A DNA stretch of 49,058 nucleotides from a virus. The notes beneath the pieces are model-generated. The model saw only the letters and a program-made list of their open reading frames with translations. It ran no database searches and had not been told where the DNA came from. Location of the stretch: IMG/VR virus record IMGVR_UViG_3300037674_001308, positions 1 through 49,058 of that record, one strand, 5' to 3'. How positions within the stretch are numbered: position 1 is the stretch's first letter; every line of letters begins with the position of its first letter. Shown here piece by piece: positions 32,047 through 41,149 of the stretch. Both the position numbers and the translations under genes were made by a program.

Positions 32047-33072
32047 TTAGTTAATACCAGCTAGCTTCTTCATGCGATTTACTGCATGTTCGGAGCCAAC
32101 TGTTCTTTTGTTTTTGCGTCTTGGTAAAGTGGTAGACTTTCTATTAATAGCTTCGCTCAGTGATTCTGGACCACGCTTGCTTGAAGCGGTTCCCACTGTG
32201 CTCTGAAGGGTTTCATAAATAACCTTCACTTCCTCGACAGTTCGTGACTTAGACAGTGCTTCGACAATTTTACTTTTTTGTCGCTCATTCAAGGAGACAC
32301 TATTCAACACACGATTAGTATAAACGAGTCTTGCATTTGAGAGATTGACTTCCTGTAGGTTGTCTTTCATCTTCAAGGCAATACTCCTTAATTGTTCATA
32401 ATCCTCAGCAAGCTTCTTCTTCTCATTGGAGATAGCAGTAACTTGCTCTTCTAAATCTTTCGCAGCCTTACGCAGTTCTTTGTTTTCCTCAGCAACCTCG
32501 GAGTCTTGCTCCCGTGCGAGTGCCTGCAGTTCGGCTTCCTCAATCTCTGTACTAGTGGCATCGCCCGGGTGACCTGTGGGCACGGGCTTGACATCAACAT
32601 TAACCTCTTCGGAGAGTTCCTGAAGGATTGCTGCCAATTGCTCTTCTGTTAAATCAATTTCGTCTTCTTCCTCGGATTCTTCAAGAGCCATCATCGCGTC
32701 TTCGCGGGGCTCAGCAGCGCCTCCACCAAGTCCGCCCATTTCTTCTTCGGCGGCAACCTGTGCGGCTAGCTGGTCTAGATCAAGTTCAATCTTCTCTTCC
32801 TCGTCTGGGCATGGACAAAGGTTTTCGCCCTCTGCATATGCGGGGGTAGCGCCCAAATCATCCATGGGGGCTTCTTCTTCGGGGCTTTCAACTCCCGGCT
32901 CTTCAGGGAATAGACCCAACTCTTCATCTTCAGGTGCTTCGTTCAAAAGAGCGTCAACAGCGCCTTTGATTTCCGGAGCGTATTTCTCAAGAATTTGAGT
33001 TTCGGCGTTCTTAAGCGCAGCCTCTTTTAAAGCTGCTGCATCGACAATCGCCTGTTCAAGCATGTTAGACAT
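32047..33072 (-). CDS. gp22: Prohead core scaffold, gp22-like candidate
   Basis: The 341-residue protein is highly acidic in its first half (long E/D/A/P/G runs), followed by a long coiled coil at about residues 180-250 (ENKELRKAAKDLEEQV...), and a basic C terminus ending RMKKLAGIN. This layout, and the position directly before the major capsid gene, match T4-type scaffold gp22, which fills the prohead and is digested by the prohead protease. A CPCP pair at about residue 87 is odd for a scaffold. Sequence identity to gp22 was not tested. Confidence 0.75.
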   Translation of the reverse strand: MSNMLEQAIVDAAALKEAALKNAETQILEKYAPEIKGAVDALLNEAPEDEELGLFPEEPGVESPEEEAPMDDLGATPAYAEGENLCPCPDEEEKIELDLDQLAAQVAAEEEMGGLGGGAAEPREDAMMALEESEEEDEIDLTEEQLAAILQELSEEVNVDVKPVPTGHPGDATSTEIEEAELQALAREQDSEVAEENKELRKAAKDLEEQVTAISNEKKKLAEDYEQLRSIALKMKDNLQEVNLSNARLVYTNRVLNSVSLNERQKSKIVEALSKSRTVEEVKVIYETLQSTVGTASSKRGPESLSEAINRKSTTLPRRKNKRTVGSEHAVNRMKKLAGIN

Positions 33073-33116
33073 TAATGATCCTCTGTTTTGGAATAGGAAA
33101 TATAATACGGTTTTCC

Positions 33117-33130
33117 AATAATAAGTAGTT
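33117..33130 (-). promoter_or_regulatory. ACTANTTA late-type motif (upstream of scaffold and capsid genes)
   Basis: Coding strand reads AACTACTTATTATT, 45 bases before the ATG at 33072. It would drive the scaffold and major capsid genes. Confidence 0.55.
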
Positions 33131-33173
33131 CGTTCATTAGCAAAGTGCCAATTTTATGTAGCCACGTCAAGGG

Positions 33174-36100
33174 CTAACCACAGTTGTAAGTGCATGCCGT
33201 CAAGTACTTCTTGTAAGTGACGCCACCATGCTCAATCGTATCCGTTACTGAATCCCAATCAATCGCTTCGACACACTTTGCAACGGTATAGTTGTGAAGC
33301 AAGTCATCTGCCTGCTTTCCACCGTGACCCGGCACAACAGTCGAGCAGATATAATCGCCTTGTTCAACCTCTCCGTTCTTGTTGGTTACCCATACAAGAC
33401 CTTCGCCCATCGAGTTAACAACAAGTGCTGACTCATCTTCGCCGACGCTATTAAACTTAAAGTACCCATCATAAATCGACCATTCGCCATCCAAGCCGCC
33501 TTCAGTAACGTCTGGATCAAAAGTTGGTGTATCAGAAATGATTCCAAAGACGCCCTTATCGTTATCTGTGTTAGCCATTGTAACTTTCGGCAGTCCAGTT
33601 GAAACAGTTTGGGTATTCTTAACCCAAATCTCTCCAGTAGAAGACATAATCAACCCCACAAGAAGACTGTTTGAAGAGTCTGCCGTAACTGTCGGGTGCT
33701 TTCCAGTGAAGGGCTCTGTGTATGACACACCGCCGGAACCATCGCCAACGATGTAGCCAACAGTTGTGGCGCCACCAAGCATTTTAAGGAAGGAGTTACC
33801 ACCTTCGGGTGTGGTGTCGCCAGCAATCTTGATTGCCAGACCATCCGCTGCATTGTCGTTTGTGGTGTTCTCAATGAGTGCGACATAGCCCGATGAATAA
33901 CCAGCGGCAACGTGGAGTATCTTTTCGGGAGATAAGGTTCCAATACCGACCCGAGCCTGAACCCCATTGCCACCGTCGAGGAACAAGACCTCATCTACCG
34001 ATGTCGAGCCATCGACACCGACACCAAACTTCATCATCCCGCCTGCTGAAGAAGCGTATTGGAAGGAAGAGTCTGCAACTTCCATAAGCATGTACCCTAC
34101 TTGAGCAGAGTTAGTACCGTCGTTTTCTGTACCATAGAAGCGAACTGATCCAATGTTATCGCCATCAGCCATGCCCCCGCCGTCGCCGTAGATCCTTAAG
34201 GATGATTCACCCTCGGTGCTCAGCAAATCTATGTTAGCTGAAACAGCCTTAACCTTTATGTCATTATCAATATTGCCGGCGCCGTCGAAGGAAAGGACCA
34301 TGTTGCCGCCACTATCTTTGATGTCGTTGCCATTGATTTGCAAATCGCCGGCGATGCCGTTGGTGATCTCTAGAGTGTTCGCGATATGGCAAGTGCCGTC
34401 GCTGTCGATACGAAAACGCTCAGTGCCGCCAGTAGCGCCATCTGCTGTCGTGTAGAATAATAACCTTCCTGCGCAGCTAGAGTTGTCTATCCATGACGCC
34501 TCATCGACCTCAGCAACAATAGAAGCTGCTGTGTAGTATGTGCCGTCTTCGGTTTCAGCGCCCTTGAACTGAATGATTCCCAAGTTGTCGCCCGTTGTAA
34601 GCGAACCGTCTGTGTAACGCATGAACTGAAGCTGTGCTTCATCAGCGGAAGTTGCGTCACGGCTATGAAGCCTGATCGTTCCCTGCTTCGTGGTCCCGGG
34701 TCGGATGCGCAAGACGCCTTCATCGTGATCGAATGTAAATGTGTCTCCGCAAAGATGGACATCGCCGGTGCCGCCGTCAACCTTGAGTGAACCAGAAGAA
34801 ATTGATGTGCTGACTTGGAAATCGATGTCTGCATTAGCAGGATTGAACCTTGCGACATCTTGAGTGGTTTCATCAAGTCTTAGGAAGTTTACGTTTCCAG
34901 CGGTGAAATCCATCTGGTCTGTTGTAAAATCTATCTTCGTATCTGTGTCGCCAACGTGGATTAGTCCGGCACCTATATAGACATCTCTGGCAAAAGTAGC
35001 GGAGCCTGAAATGTTAATATCATTGGCTGTTACGCCGGCAACATGTACTTCGCCCGAACCAGTCATTGGTCCGAGAGTACCAGAAATATGTACAGTACCA
35101 TCATTCCCTTGCATGAAGATGGAGCCGTTGGCGCCAGTGCCGCCGCCAGCCATTAGCTTAAAGTCTATATCTTCGCCTTCGGGATTGATTGTCAGAATGT
35201 CTTGAGTAGTTTCAGTACACTGGATGAATTCCTGTGCGCCAGCAGAAAGAGTAAGCTTGTCGGCTTCAAATCGGATGTTCGTGTCAGGATCGCCGCTATG
35301 CTTGAGATATTCTCCAATAAGCACATCGCCTACAAGTGTAGAAGAACCTGAAACCTTGAGGTCGCCAGATGTTCTGAACTCCGTAGATGTATAATGATTG
35401 TCGGAACCGGACATGTCTGGTGTAGTACCATCAGACCATGCAACCTTCCCGCCGAGAGCATCCCATGAAAGGACTTGTCCATCGGTCGGAGTGTCGTCAC
35501 CAATCTTAGTAACCTTTCCGTTCTTTCCTAGTGTAATCGCGGTGTCTGCGCCACCACCGTCCTGAACCTGTAGATTCACGGTGCCGGCTGAGTTTGCGAC
35601 ATTGAACACAATCCCAGCACCATCCATTGTTAGTGTGCCGCCAATGTGTGCAGTACCGTGACAACTCAAATTGTCCGAGCCTGAAATAGTGGTGCTTATG
35701 AGCCCCGCCTCATGGGTAGTAGCGCTAGTAAAGTTTGCGGGACCGCTGACTTCAAATGAGCCTGTTACCTGATGTGTTGTGTTGGCGTTGACACCAATGA
35801 TGCTTGACCCGGACAGCCATAGATCATTAATAATAACCTTGTCACAATGCACGTCAGCGCCGCCGCCCCCATTTTCGGAGCCGGAAATAGTGTGGAAGAA
35901 CGTTATGGAATCGCCAAAATCGGACTTTCCTTGAATTGATAGAGTGCTTGAGGCTGAAAGCGTGGTGCCTATGAGCCCTGCTTCGTGGGCAGTAACACTG
36001 GTAAAGTTTGCAGGACCGCTGACTTCAAGAGAGCCTGTGATTTCCACGGCGCCATCGCTACCGATCTCGACGCGCTTGGAGAGGGTCGTGCTTCCGTCTG

Positions 36101-38858
36101 GAGTTGTGTAGAAGCGGAGGCTTCCTGCTGTGCTGGAGCCGTCAGTCCAAGCACCTTCGTCAACGAGACCGGCGATAGCTGAACCAGCATAATATGTTCC
36201 GGTTTCGGTCTCGGCGCCTCTGAAGTAGATTTCTCCTAAGAAGTCACCTTCAGCAAGCGTGCCATCGGTGTAGTGTTGGAAATCCATCTGCGGGGCATCG
36301 GCTGCAGTGGTGTCGCGACTTTGGAGAATAAGACGACCTTTCTTAGATGTGGAATTCGGACGGATACGAAGCGTTCCGTCGCTGTCGAAGCTGAAAGCAT
36401 CTCCTTGGATATGCACCATGTCGGAGGCGGCATCAACAAAAATTGAGCCCGTCACATTGTCGCTCTCTACTCGGAAGTCTACGTCTGCTCCAGCTTCATT
36501 GAACACTACTGAGTCTGTGCCACCCTCAGTGAAGTCCAGCATATTGACGCCACCGACTGTAACATTTATGTCGTCGGCTGAGAACTGAATGTATGTGTTG
36601 GCATCACCTTGGTGGTAAATGTATTCTGAAACCTGTACATCTGATGAGAACACGGCAGTGTTGCTTACTTCAAGTGAGCCTGTTACTTGATGCGTATCTG
36701 CAGCGGCTGAACCGAGCACGCTTGAGCCAGAAGTGTTGAGCGCCCATGCATATATATGAGAAGCAAAGATGCTGCTCTGAAGATTGCTGTCATTGTCTCC
36801 TGAACCGGTAATCGTATTATAGAATGTAACAACGTCTGTTGGTCCATTACCTAATCTTGCGTGACTATCTACGCTGAGGATACTTTCTGCGTGAACTTCG
36901 TCAGTAAAGTGTGCTGGTCCGCTGACTTCAAATGAGCCTGTTATCTGATGGCTAGTAGCACCAACATCGCCCAAGATGGTTGAACCTGAAACGTGTAAAT
37001 AGCCGGAAGTATCAAATCCTGTTGGCGAGTATGTTCTTGGCGTAGCGCCATCGCTGGAAGAAGCGTAGTTTGATCTGTCAACTGTGACACCAACACATGT
37101 ACCAGAGACATAAAGATCATTTGTATAAAGATGCTCGACCTTCACATCATGGGAAGCAGTCATGCCGCCAGTGAGTGTGATTGCCGGTGTTGAGCCAGAG
37201 TTAGATATAGATAACGTAGTAAGACCGGGACGTGCTCCGTCACCGATGTTGTGGATGGAAAGGGAACCAGAGAATTCAGCATTGTTGCCTACAAACTTGG
37301 CTGCATGAATCTCGCCTGAACCAGATACTGGTCCCAGTGTTCCTGAAATGTGTACCATCTCTGCGGGACCGCTAGCTTCTGCTGCAGCCTGAATGTGAAA
37401 GATTGAAACGTTTGTATCTCCGTGAACGTGGAAATCAACATCGGCTCTGCCTTCGTTAATAATAACCTTATCTTGGCTGTCATCTTCAGTCGCGGTGATC
37501 ATGGTGACCCCGCCGGGTTGGATGGTAATCTCATCAGTGGTGAGAATGACTCTAGTATCGGGATCACCTAGGTGCCTGATGCCGTAGTTTGTATGCAGTT
37601 CGTTTGAGACAATGACATTGGTGCTTACTTCAAGAGCGCCTGTGACACTAGTGGTGCCGTCAGCGCCGATGCGCATGCGCTCGGAGAGACTAGCAGCGCC
37701 ATCCGAAGTTGTAAAGAAGCGGAGCTTGCCTGCCGTGCTGCTGCCGTCAGTCCAAGCAGCTTCATCAACTTGAGCAGAAATAGCTGCACCAGCATAATAT
37801 GTTCCGGTTTCAGTCTCCGCACCTCTGAAATAGATTTCGCCCAAATAGTCATCTTGAGCAAGCGTGCCATCGGTGTAGTGTTGGAAATCCATCTGCGGCG
37901 CGTCAGCCGCAGTAGTGTCGCGACTTTGAAGAATAAGGCGACCTTTCTTAGATGTGCCGGGACGGAGGAGAAGCGTGCCCTCGCTGTAATCGAAGACCAT
38001 CCTCTCTCCACCAAAGTGAATATCGCCAGTGCCGCCGTCAATCTTGAGTGAACCAGAGGACTGCGATGTGCTTACGATGAAGTCAACGTCTGCGTTGGCA
38101 GGATTGATCCTTACCAGATCTTGACTGTCATCTTCTGTAATCTTAATAAAGTCAACGCCGCCGGCTTGAATATCAATATCATCAGCTTGGAACCGAATGA
38201 ATGTATTGAGATCGCCTTGGTGGTAAATGTATTCTGAAGCCTGTACAGTCGAGGAGAACACAGCAGTGTTGCTGACTTCAAAGGAGCCTGTAATCTGGTG
38301 GGTCGTATTGGCGTTGGCACCTTTGATGCTTGAACCGGACACACGCAAGTCATTGAGAATGGCTTTATTAACGTGGACATCGCCATCGCCACCAGCAGCG
38401 GAAGCCGCGACCGCACCAGTTATCGTGTGGTGGAATGTCATGTAGTCGCCAAAGCTGGATGAGCTTTGAACGTGCAGCGCCTCAGATCCTGACATCTCGC
38501 GGGAGACCCAGAGACTACCAGTTATCATATGGTTGTCGTCGCTTGTGTTACCAAAAGTCGTCGAGCCGGAATGGGCAATCTGCGTGGAGGTGATCTCTCG
38601 AATCGTATAGTTGTCCGCGTAGATCGTACCGGACACGTACAAGGCACCGGTAACAGTGAGAACACTGCCGGAACCGGGACCACCTTGGTTTGTTAAATCG
38701 TTTGCTTGAAAAGTAAAGTCGTTAGAGCCGGAGAACTTGCCCGGGATAAGACTGTCAGCACCGTAGCGGAACTGAACTGAAGTTTCGGGACCATCGGCAG
38801 ATGCGGATGCTCGCTGTGGGTCGATATACGCCCATCCATAATCATCGGGTGGAGCCAC
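33174..38858 (-). CDS. Giant repetitive tail-fibre-like protein (1894 residues)
   Basis: This is the largest gene here, starting with GTG at 38858 (GGGAGG eight bases upstream) and overlapping the bS21 gene by 17 bases. The protein is built from repeats: short ones of type T-H-Q-I-T-G-S-F-E-V-S, and a long module containing LILQSRDTTAADAPQMDFQHYTDGTL, GEIYFRGAETETGTYYAG and a conserved F-T-T-x-D-G ending. The C-terminal part has ARVGIGTLSPEKILHVAAGY, then GVFGIISDTP and GDYICSTVVPGHGGKQADDLLHNYTVAKCVEA, a pattern seen at the ends of phage fibres with chaperone-like or cleaved tails. A peptidase S74 domain was not confirmed. Function: adhesion or host binding. Confidence 0.8.
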   Translation of the reverse strand: MAPPDDYGWAYIDPQRASASADGPETSVQFRYGADSLIPGKFSGSNDFTFQANDLTNQGGPGSGSVLTVTGALYVSGTIYADNYTIREITSTQIAHSGSTTFGNTSDDNHMITGSLWVSREMSGSEALHVQSSSSFGDYMTFHHTITGAVAASAAGGDGDVHVNKAILNDLRVSGSSIKGANANTTHQITGSFEVSNTAVFSSTVQASEYIYHQGDLNTFIRFQADDIDIQAGGVDFIKITEDDSQDLVRINPANADVDFIVSTSQSSGSLKIDGGTGDIHFGGERMVFDYSEGTLLLRPGTSKKGRLILQSRDTTAADAPQMDFQHYTDGTLAQDDYLGEIYFRGAETETGTYYAGAAISAQVDEAAWTDGSSTAGKLRFFTTSDGAASLSERMRIGADGTTSVTGALEVSTNVIVSNELHTNYGIRHLGDPDTRVILTTDEITIQPGGVTMITATEDDSQDKVIINEGRADVDFHVHGDTNVSIFHIQAAAEASGPAEMVHISGTLGPVSGSGEIHAAKFVGNNAEFSGSLSIHNIGDGARPGLTTLSISNSGSTPAITLTGGMTASHDVKVEHLYTNDLYVSGTCVGVTVDRSNYASSSDGATPRTYSPTGFDTSGYLHVSGSTILGDVGATSHQITGSFEVSGPAHFTDEVHAESILSVDSHARLGNGPTDVVTFYNTITGSGDNDSNLQSSIFASHIYAWALNTSGSSVLGSAAADTHQVTGSLEVSNTAVFSSDVQVSEYIYHQGDANTYIQFSADDINVTVGGVNMLDFTEGGTDSVVFNEAGADVDFRVESDNVTGSIFVDAASDMVHIQGDAFSFDSDGTLRIRPNSTSKKGRLILQSRDTTAADAPQMDFQHYTDGTLAEGDFLGEIYFRGAETETGTYYAGSAIAGLVDEGAWTDGSSTAGSLRFYTTPDGSTTLSKRVEIGSDGAVEITGSLEVSGPANFTSVTAHEAGLIGTTLSASSTLSIQGKSDFGDSITFFHTISGSENGGGGADVHCDKVIINDLWLSGSSIIGVNANTTHQVTGSFEVSGPANFTSATTHEAGLISTTISGSDNLSCHGTAHIGGTLTMDGAGIVFNVANSAGTVNLQVQDGGGADTAITLGKNGKVTKIGDDTPTDGQVLSWDALGGKVAWSDGTTPDMSGSDNHYTSTEFRTSGDLKVSGSSTLVGDVLIGEYLKHSGDPDTNIRFEADKLTLSAGAQEFIQCTETTQDILTINPEGEDIDFKLMAGGGTGANGSIFMQGNDGTVHISGTLGPMTGSGEVHVAGVTANDINISGSATFARDVYIGAGLIHVGDTDTKIDFTTDQMDFTAGNVNFLRLDETTQDVARFNPANADIDFQVSTSISSGSLKVDGGTGDVHLCGDTFTFDHDEGVLRIRPGTTKQGTIRLHSRDATSADEAQLQFMRYTDGSLTTGDNLGIIQFKGAETEDGTYYTAASIVAEVDEASWIDNSSCAGRLLFYTTADGATGGTERFRIDSDGTCHIANTLEITNGIAGDLQINGNDIKDSGGNMVLSFDGAGNIDNDIKVKAVSANIDLLSTEGESSLRIYGDGGGMADGDNIGSVRFYGTENDGTNSAQVGYMLMEVADSSFQYASSAGGMMKFGVGVDGSTSVDEVLFLDGGNGVQARVGIGTLSPEKILHVAAGYSSGYVALIENTTNDNAADGLAIKIAGDTTPEGGNSFLKMLGGATTVGYIVGDGSGGVSYTEPFTGKHPTVTADSSNSLLVGLIMSSTGEIWVKNTQTVSTGLPKVTMANTDNDKGVFGIISDTPTFDPDVTEGGLDGEWSIYDGYFKFNSVGEDESALVVNSMGEGLVWVTNKNGEVEQGDYICSTVVPGHGGKQADDLLHNYTVAKCVEAIDWDSVTDTIEHGGVTYKKYLTACTYNCG
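34400..38120 (-). repeat. Long tandem-like modules in the giant fibre gene
   Basis: The stretches at about 36183-36350 and 37790-37956 are nearly identical in DNA, and related but diverged copies lie at about 34500-34720. Shorter repeats encoding H-Q-x-T-G-S-F-E-V-S recur many times. These could recombine in frame. Confidence 0.75.
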
Positions 38859-39225
38859 TAGTGTTTCCTCCCTTCGCTCTCTGTCGGCGTAACTTGCTTT
38901 GGCGCTTGAGGCGAGCTTCTTTCTTACGCTCTGCCTTCTTCCTTAGCCTTTCAGCCTCGCGGATAGAGGCGGCACGTTTAATTCTTTTCGCTTCGGAGGG
39001 TTTCGTATAGTATCGTCTCTCACGGATCTCTTCGACGATGCGCTCTTTCTTGCACTTGCGTATGAACCTCTTGATTGCTTTTTCGATTGGTTCATTTTTT
39101 CGAGGCACAACAGTGACATTCGCCTGCACAGGCGGACCCGGGACATACGTTCGCTCTCGTTGGCGATTGTTATTACGTCTCCGATTATTGTTTCTGTTGT
39201 AATTGTTGTTTCTACGAAACGCCAT
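38842..39225 (-). CDS. rpsU: Phage-encoded ribosomal protein bS21 homologue with Asn/Arg-rich N-terminal extension
   Basis: Residues about 43-100 match bacterial bS21: KNEPIEKAIKRFIRKCKK, IVEEIRERRYYTKPSEAKR and IKRAASIREAERLRKK align with E. coli bS21 (ENEPFDVALRRFKRSCEK, VLAEVRRREFYEKPTTERK, RAKASAVKRHAKKL). bS21 sits in the 30S subunit near the mRNA exit site and aids initiation. bS21 homologues are known in several phages, mostly aquatic. Here an extra N-terminal stretch of about 40 residues is rich in Asn and Arg (MAFRRNNNYNRNNN...), and the protein ends in a longer basic tail. It lies between two virion genes. RNA-binding by the extension is inference. Confidence 0.85.
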   Translation of the reverse strand: MAFRRNNNYNRNNNRRRNNNRQRERTYVPGPPVQANVTVVPRKNEPIEKAIKRFIRKCKKERIVEEIRERRYYTKPSEAKRIKRAASIREAERLRKKAERKKEARLKRQSKLRRQRAKGGNTSGSTR

Positions 39226-39236
39226 CTGTGTACCTA

Positions 39237-39692
39237 CTATCCGTCGCTGCCGGCAGGTGCCTCAGTCAAACCGGAGCCGGTTAGTTCGTACATTCTGCCA
39301 ACTGGAATTCCGGTGAGTTCGGCAAACACTCTATAGTGTGCTGTACTGCTGCCGGGGTTAGAAACATAAATCTCTTTGCACTTGCACTCCAATTCCAAAA
39401 CTGCTTGCGAGCCTGACACTGGATGAACTTCCAGCATGTGCTGTCCGCCGTAGCCGCTACCCAAGCCGCCGGCAACATCGCCAGCAGATGAAGTAGAATT
39501 GAAATGTACGTTCAACGTTTGAGTCGAATAGTTGTAAATCGTTACCTTCTTCGCCACCCACGGAAACTGATAGCAAACCTCATTGTCTGCCGGGTGTGAG
39601 TCTGAGCCTGAAACCCATGGATCTCCTGCGACTCTGTACGAGCCAACGTTGTGAAGCCCTACGCTATAATTGTGTGAACTGTTGTCTGCCAT
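39237..39692 (-). CDS. Beta-rich virion surface-like protein (151 residues)
   Basis: The protein is small, beta-rich and low in charge, with GSYRVAGDPWVSGSDSH, YQFPWVAKKVTIYNYSTQTLNVHF and GGQHMLEVHPVSGSQAVLELECKCKEIYVSN. It lacks signals or membrane segments. It lies just before the bS21 gene in the head module, with a late-type motif about 20 bases upstream. A decoration or head-fibre protein is likely by analogy with similar beta proteins; no family is recognised. Confidence 0.6.
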   Translation of the reverse strand: MADNSSHNYSVGLHNVGSYRVAGDPWVSGSDSHPADNEVCYQFPWVAKKVTIYNYSTQTLNVHFNSTSSAGDVAGGLGSGYGGQHMLEVHPVSGSQAVLELECKCKEIYVSNPGSSTAHYRVFAELTGIPVGRMYELTGSGLTEAPAGSDG

Positions 39693-39712
39693 TTTTTATA
39701 TTCCTTTCCTTC

Positions 39713-39725
39713 GATAAATAGTATT
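39713..39725 (-). promoter_or_regulatory. ACTANTTA late-type motif (upstream of the 151-residue gene and bS21)
   Basis: Coding strand reads AATACTATTTATC, 21 bases before the ATG at 39692. Transcription from here would cover the 151-residue gene, bS21 and the giant fibre gene. Confidence 0.5.
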
Positions 39726-39727
39726 GA

Positions 39728-40147
39728 CTAAATGAATTTGCCCCAAGCGTCACCAGCAATGTTCAAGATTCCATCGATGTTAACACCCGGGTCATTTGGA
39801 GCCACATCACCAAGAGGACTCCCGGGCTGGGGTTGACCTGCCGAAGCGCCCCCTCTGGTCATAGGCTGTGTGCCTTCAAAAATATTGACACCACCGTAGG
39901 CATCCTTATTGATTGATTCAATAAGTTCCTGTCGCGCCCGATCCCGTTGAGGGTTTGGAGCGGGTGCTTTCTTTTGTGGTGGTTTCGTGGCGGAAACAGA
40001 TTTCTGCTCCACCAAAGGAGAAGCGCCAGCAAGCCCCTGAGCAACCTCAGAGATAATACCAGACAAAACCCCGTCTTCAAACATGACTTCTTTAATGCAT
40101 TCTTTGATCAGGGGTTTGAGCACAGCCTTTAGTTCGGCTTTGTTCAT
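39728..40147 (-). CDS. Small head-region protein with amphipathic N-terminal helix (139 residues)
   Basis: I chose the ATG at 40147 (preceded by GGGGAG, one base after the upstream stop) rather than 40189. The protein begins MNKAELKAVLKPLIKECIKEVM, an amphipathic helix similar to the next gene's start, then a low-complexity Pro/Ala/Gly-rich region. The pattern L-K-x-x-L-x-x-L-I-K-E is common at the N termini of prohead-core proteins of T4-like phages from aquatic sources, but the role is unproven. It ends GDAWGKFI. Confidence 0.65.
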   Translation of the reverse strand: MNKAELKAVLKPLIKECIKEVMFEDGVLSGIISEVAQGLAGASPLVEQKSVSATKPPQKKAPAPNPQRDRARQELIESINKDAYGGVNIFEGTQPMTRGGASAGQPQPGSPLGDVAPNDPGVNIDGILNIAGDAWGKFI

Positions 40148-40148
40148 A

Positions 40149-40511
40149 TTACTCCCCTTCAGGTACTGGAAGCGGAGCTTCCTCACCACCAGATAGTTTG
40201 ACGCCCATTTCCTGAGCCAATGCTAGCATCATTTCAGAAGCCGACATACCGAGTGCCTCGGACGCTGCGTCCAAAACAGGTGTCTCTCTTGCAGCGACCC
40301 TGCCGCCAACGGTAGCACGTTTGTAGCCGGGACGATCTCTGTGAGATCCGTGCCTGCCACCGGGCATTCCCATTCCGCCAAGACCAATCTCTTCGATCTT
40401 CTCGTCGTCATCGGTACCCTCAGTGGTGACCTCTTCATCTTCCTCTTCGCTCATAACTGACTCTAGTTCCTCAAGGATAATAGCCTTGAGCCTTGCCTTA
40501 GTGATTTTCAT
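40149..40511 (-). CDS. Small acidic prohead-core-like protein (120 residues)
   Basis: Starts MKITKARLKAIILEELESVMSEEEDEE, an amphipathic helix followed by a very acidic stretch, then a Gly/Met/Arg-rich part and a helical C terminus with ASEALGMSASEMMLALAQEMG. It lies between the prohead protease and the 139-residue gene, the position of small prohead core proteins. The stop is one base before the next ATG. Contains possible gp21-type cleavage motif L-E-E/L near residue 16. No direct homologue named. Confidence 0.65.
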   Translation of the reverse strand: MKITKARLKAIILEELESVMSEEEDEEVTTEGTDDDEKIEEIGLGGMGMPGGRHGSHRDRPGYKRATVGGRVAARETPVLDAASEALGMSASEMMLALAQEMGVKLSGGEEAPLPVPEGE

Positions 40512-40517
40512 TTTCGT

Positions 40518-41126
40518 TTACTCCTCAACGATTTCATTTAATAAGCGGTTAATCTTGTCCGCTTTAGTAAGAATGTTTGGCTCTTCATAGCTTTTGCCTT
40601 CATTTAATCCCATGAAAGCATCGGGAGTTGATGGCTCTGACACAAAGTCGAAACAGATTAACTGAAAGTCATCCTCGACGATTGTGCGACCCTGCGCCTC
40701 ACTGACCGAACCCAGTCCGCGAGACGAAATCCCTAACTTAACACCATCGTTTACAAGCTCTCGCAGGATCTTGCCCGATGGCGTACCTAAAATTTTGACC
40801 TTTCCCATAACCGAAGGACCATCCCACCATACGTCAGTGACCATGTGCGAGGCGTTCTTAAGGTTAATAACAGAATCCTCAGGGTGGTCTAGTTCCCCAA
40901 GGGCTCTTTTCTCTTTTACCAGTTTCTGATAATTCTTCATCTCTCTTTCTAGGATTCTCCTAGGATAGACACGACCATTACCATTCTGGACATCTGCTTC
41001 TTGCAGCTTGCCGGAGAGCATCATACCGCCATTTCCGATATAGATCTTCTCCTCTTCCGTCAGGAGATCCTGACAGACGCCGCCTTCGCATAGTTCATAA
41101 TATTCTCGTAAAAGTACTTTTTTCAT
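40518..41126 (-). CDS. gp21: Prohead core protease, gp21-like
   Basis: The 202-residue protein matches the T4-type prohead protease family: GKLQEADVQNGNGRVYPRRILEREM near the N terminus, catalytic His81 in GELDHPED, Ser134/135 in GISSRGLG, and D160 in CFDFVSEPS, the third likely catalytic residue. It would cleave scaffold, capsid and internal proteins after (L/I)-x-E. The length fits T4 gp21 (212). It lies before two small head proteins and after the membrane protein and micro-ORF. ATG at 41126. Confidence 0.94.
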   Translation of the reverse strand: MKKVLLREYYELCEGGVCQDLLTEEEKIYIGNGGMMLSGKLQEADVQNGNGRVYPRRILEREMKNYQKLVKEKRALGELDHPEDSVINLKNASHMVTDVWWDGPSVMGKVKILGTPSGKILRELVNDGVKLGISSRGLGSVSEAQGRTIVEDDFQLICFDFVSEPSTPDAFMGLNEGKSYEEPNILTKADKINRLLNEIVEE

Positions 41127-41149
41127 AACGTTTCTCTAATAATAAATGA

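Noticed and set aside
23061-38858. Diversity-generating retroelement acting on the fibre genes
   Set aside because: No reverse transcriptase gene and no template/variable repeat pair with adenine-specific differences was seen in this window.
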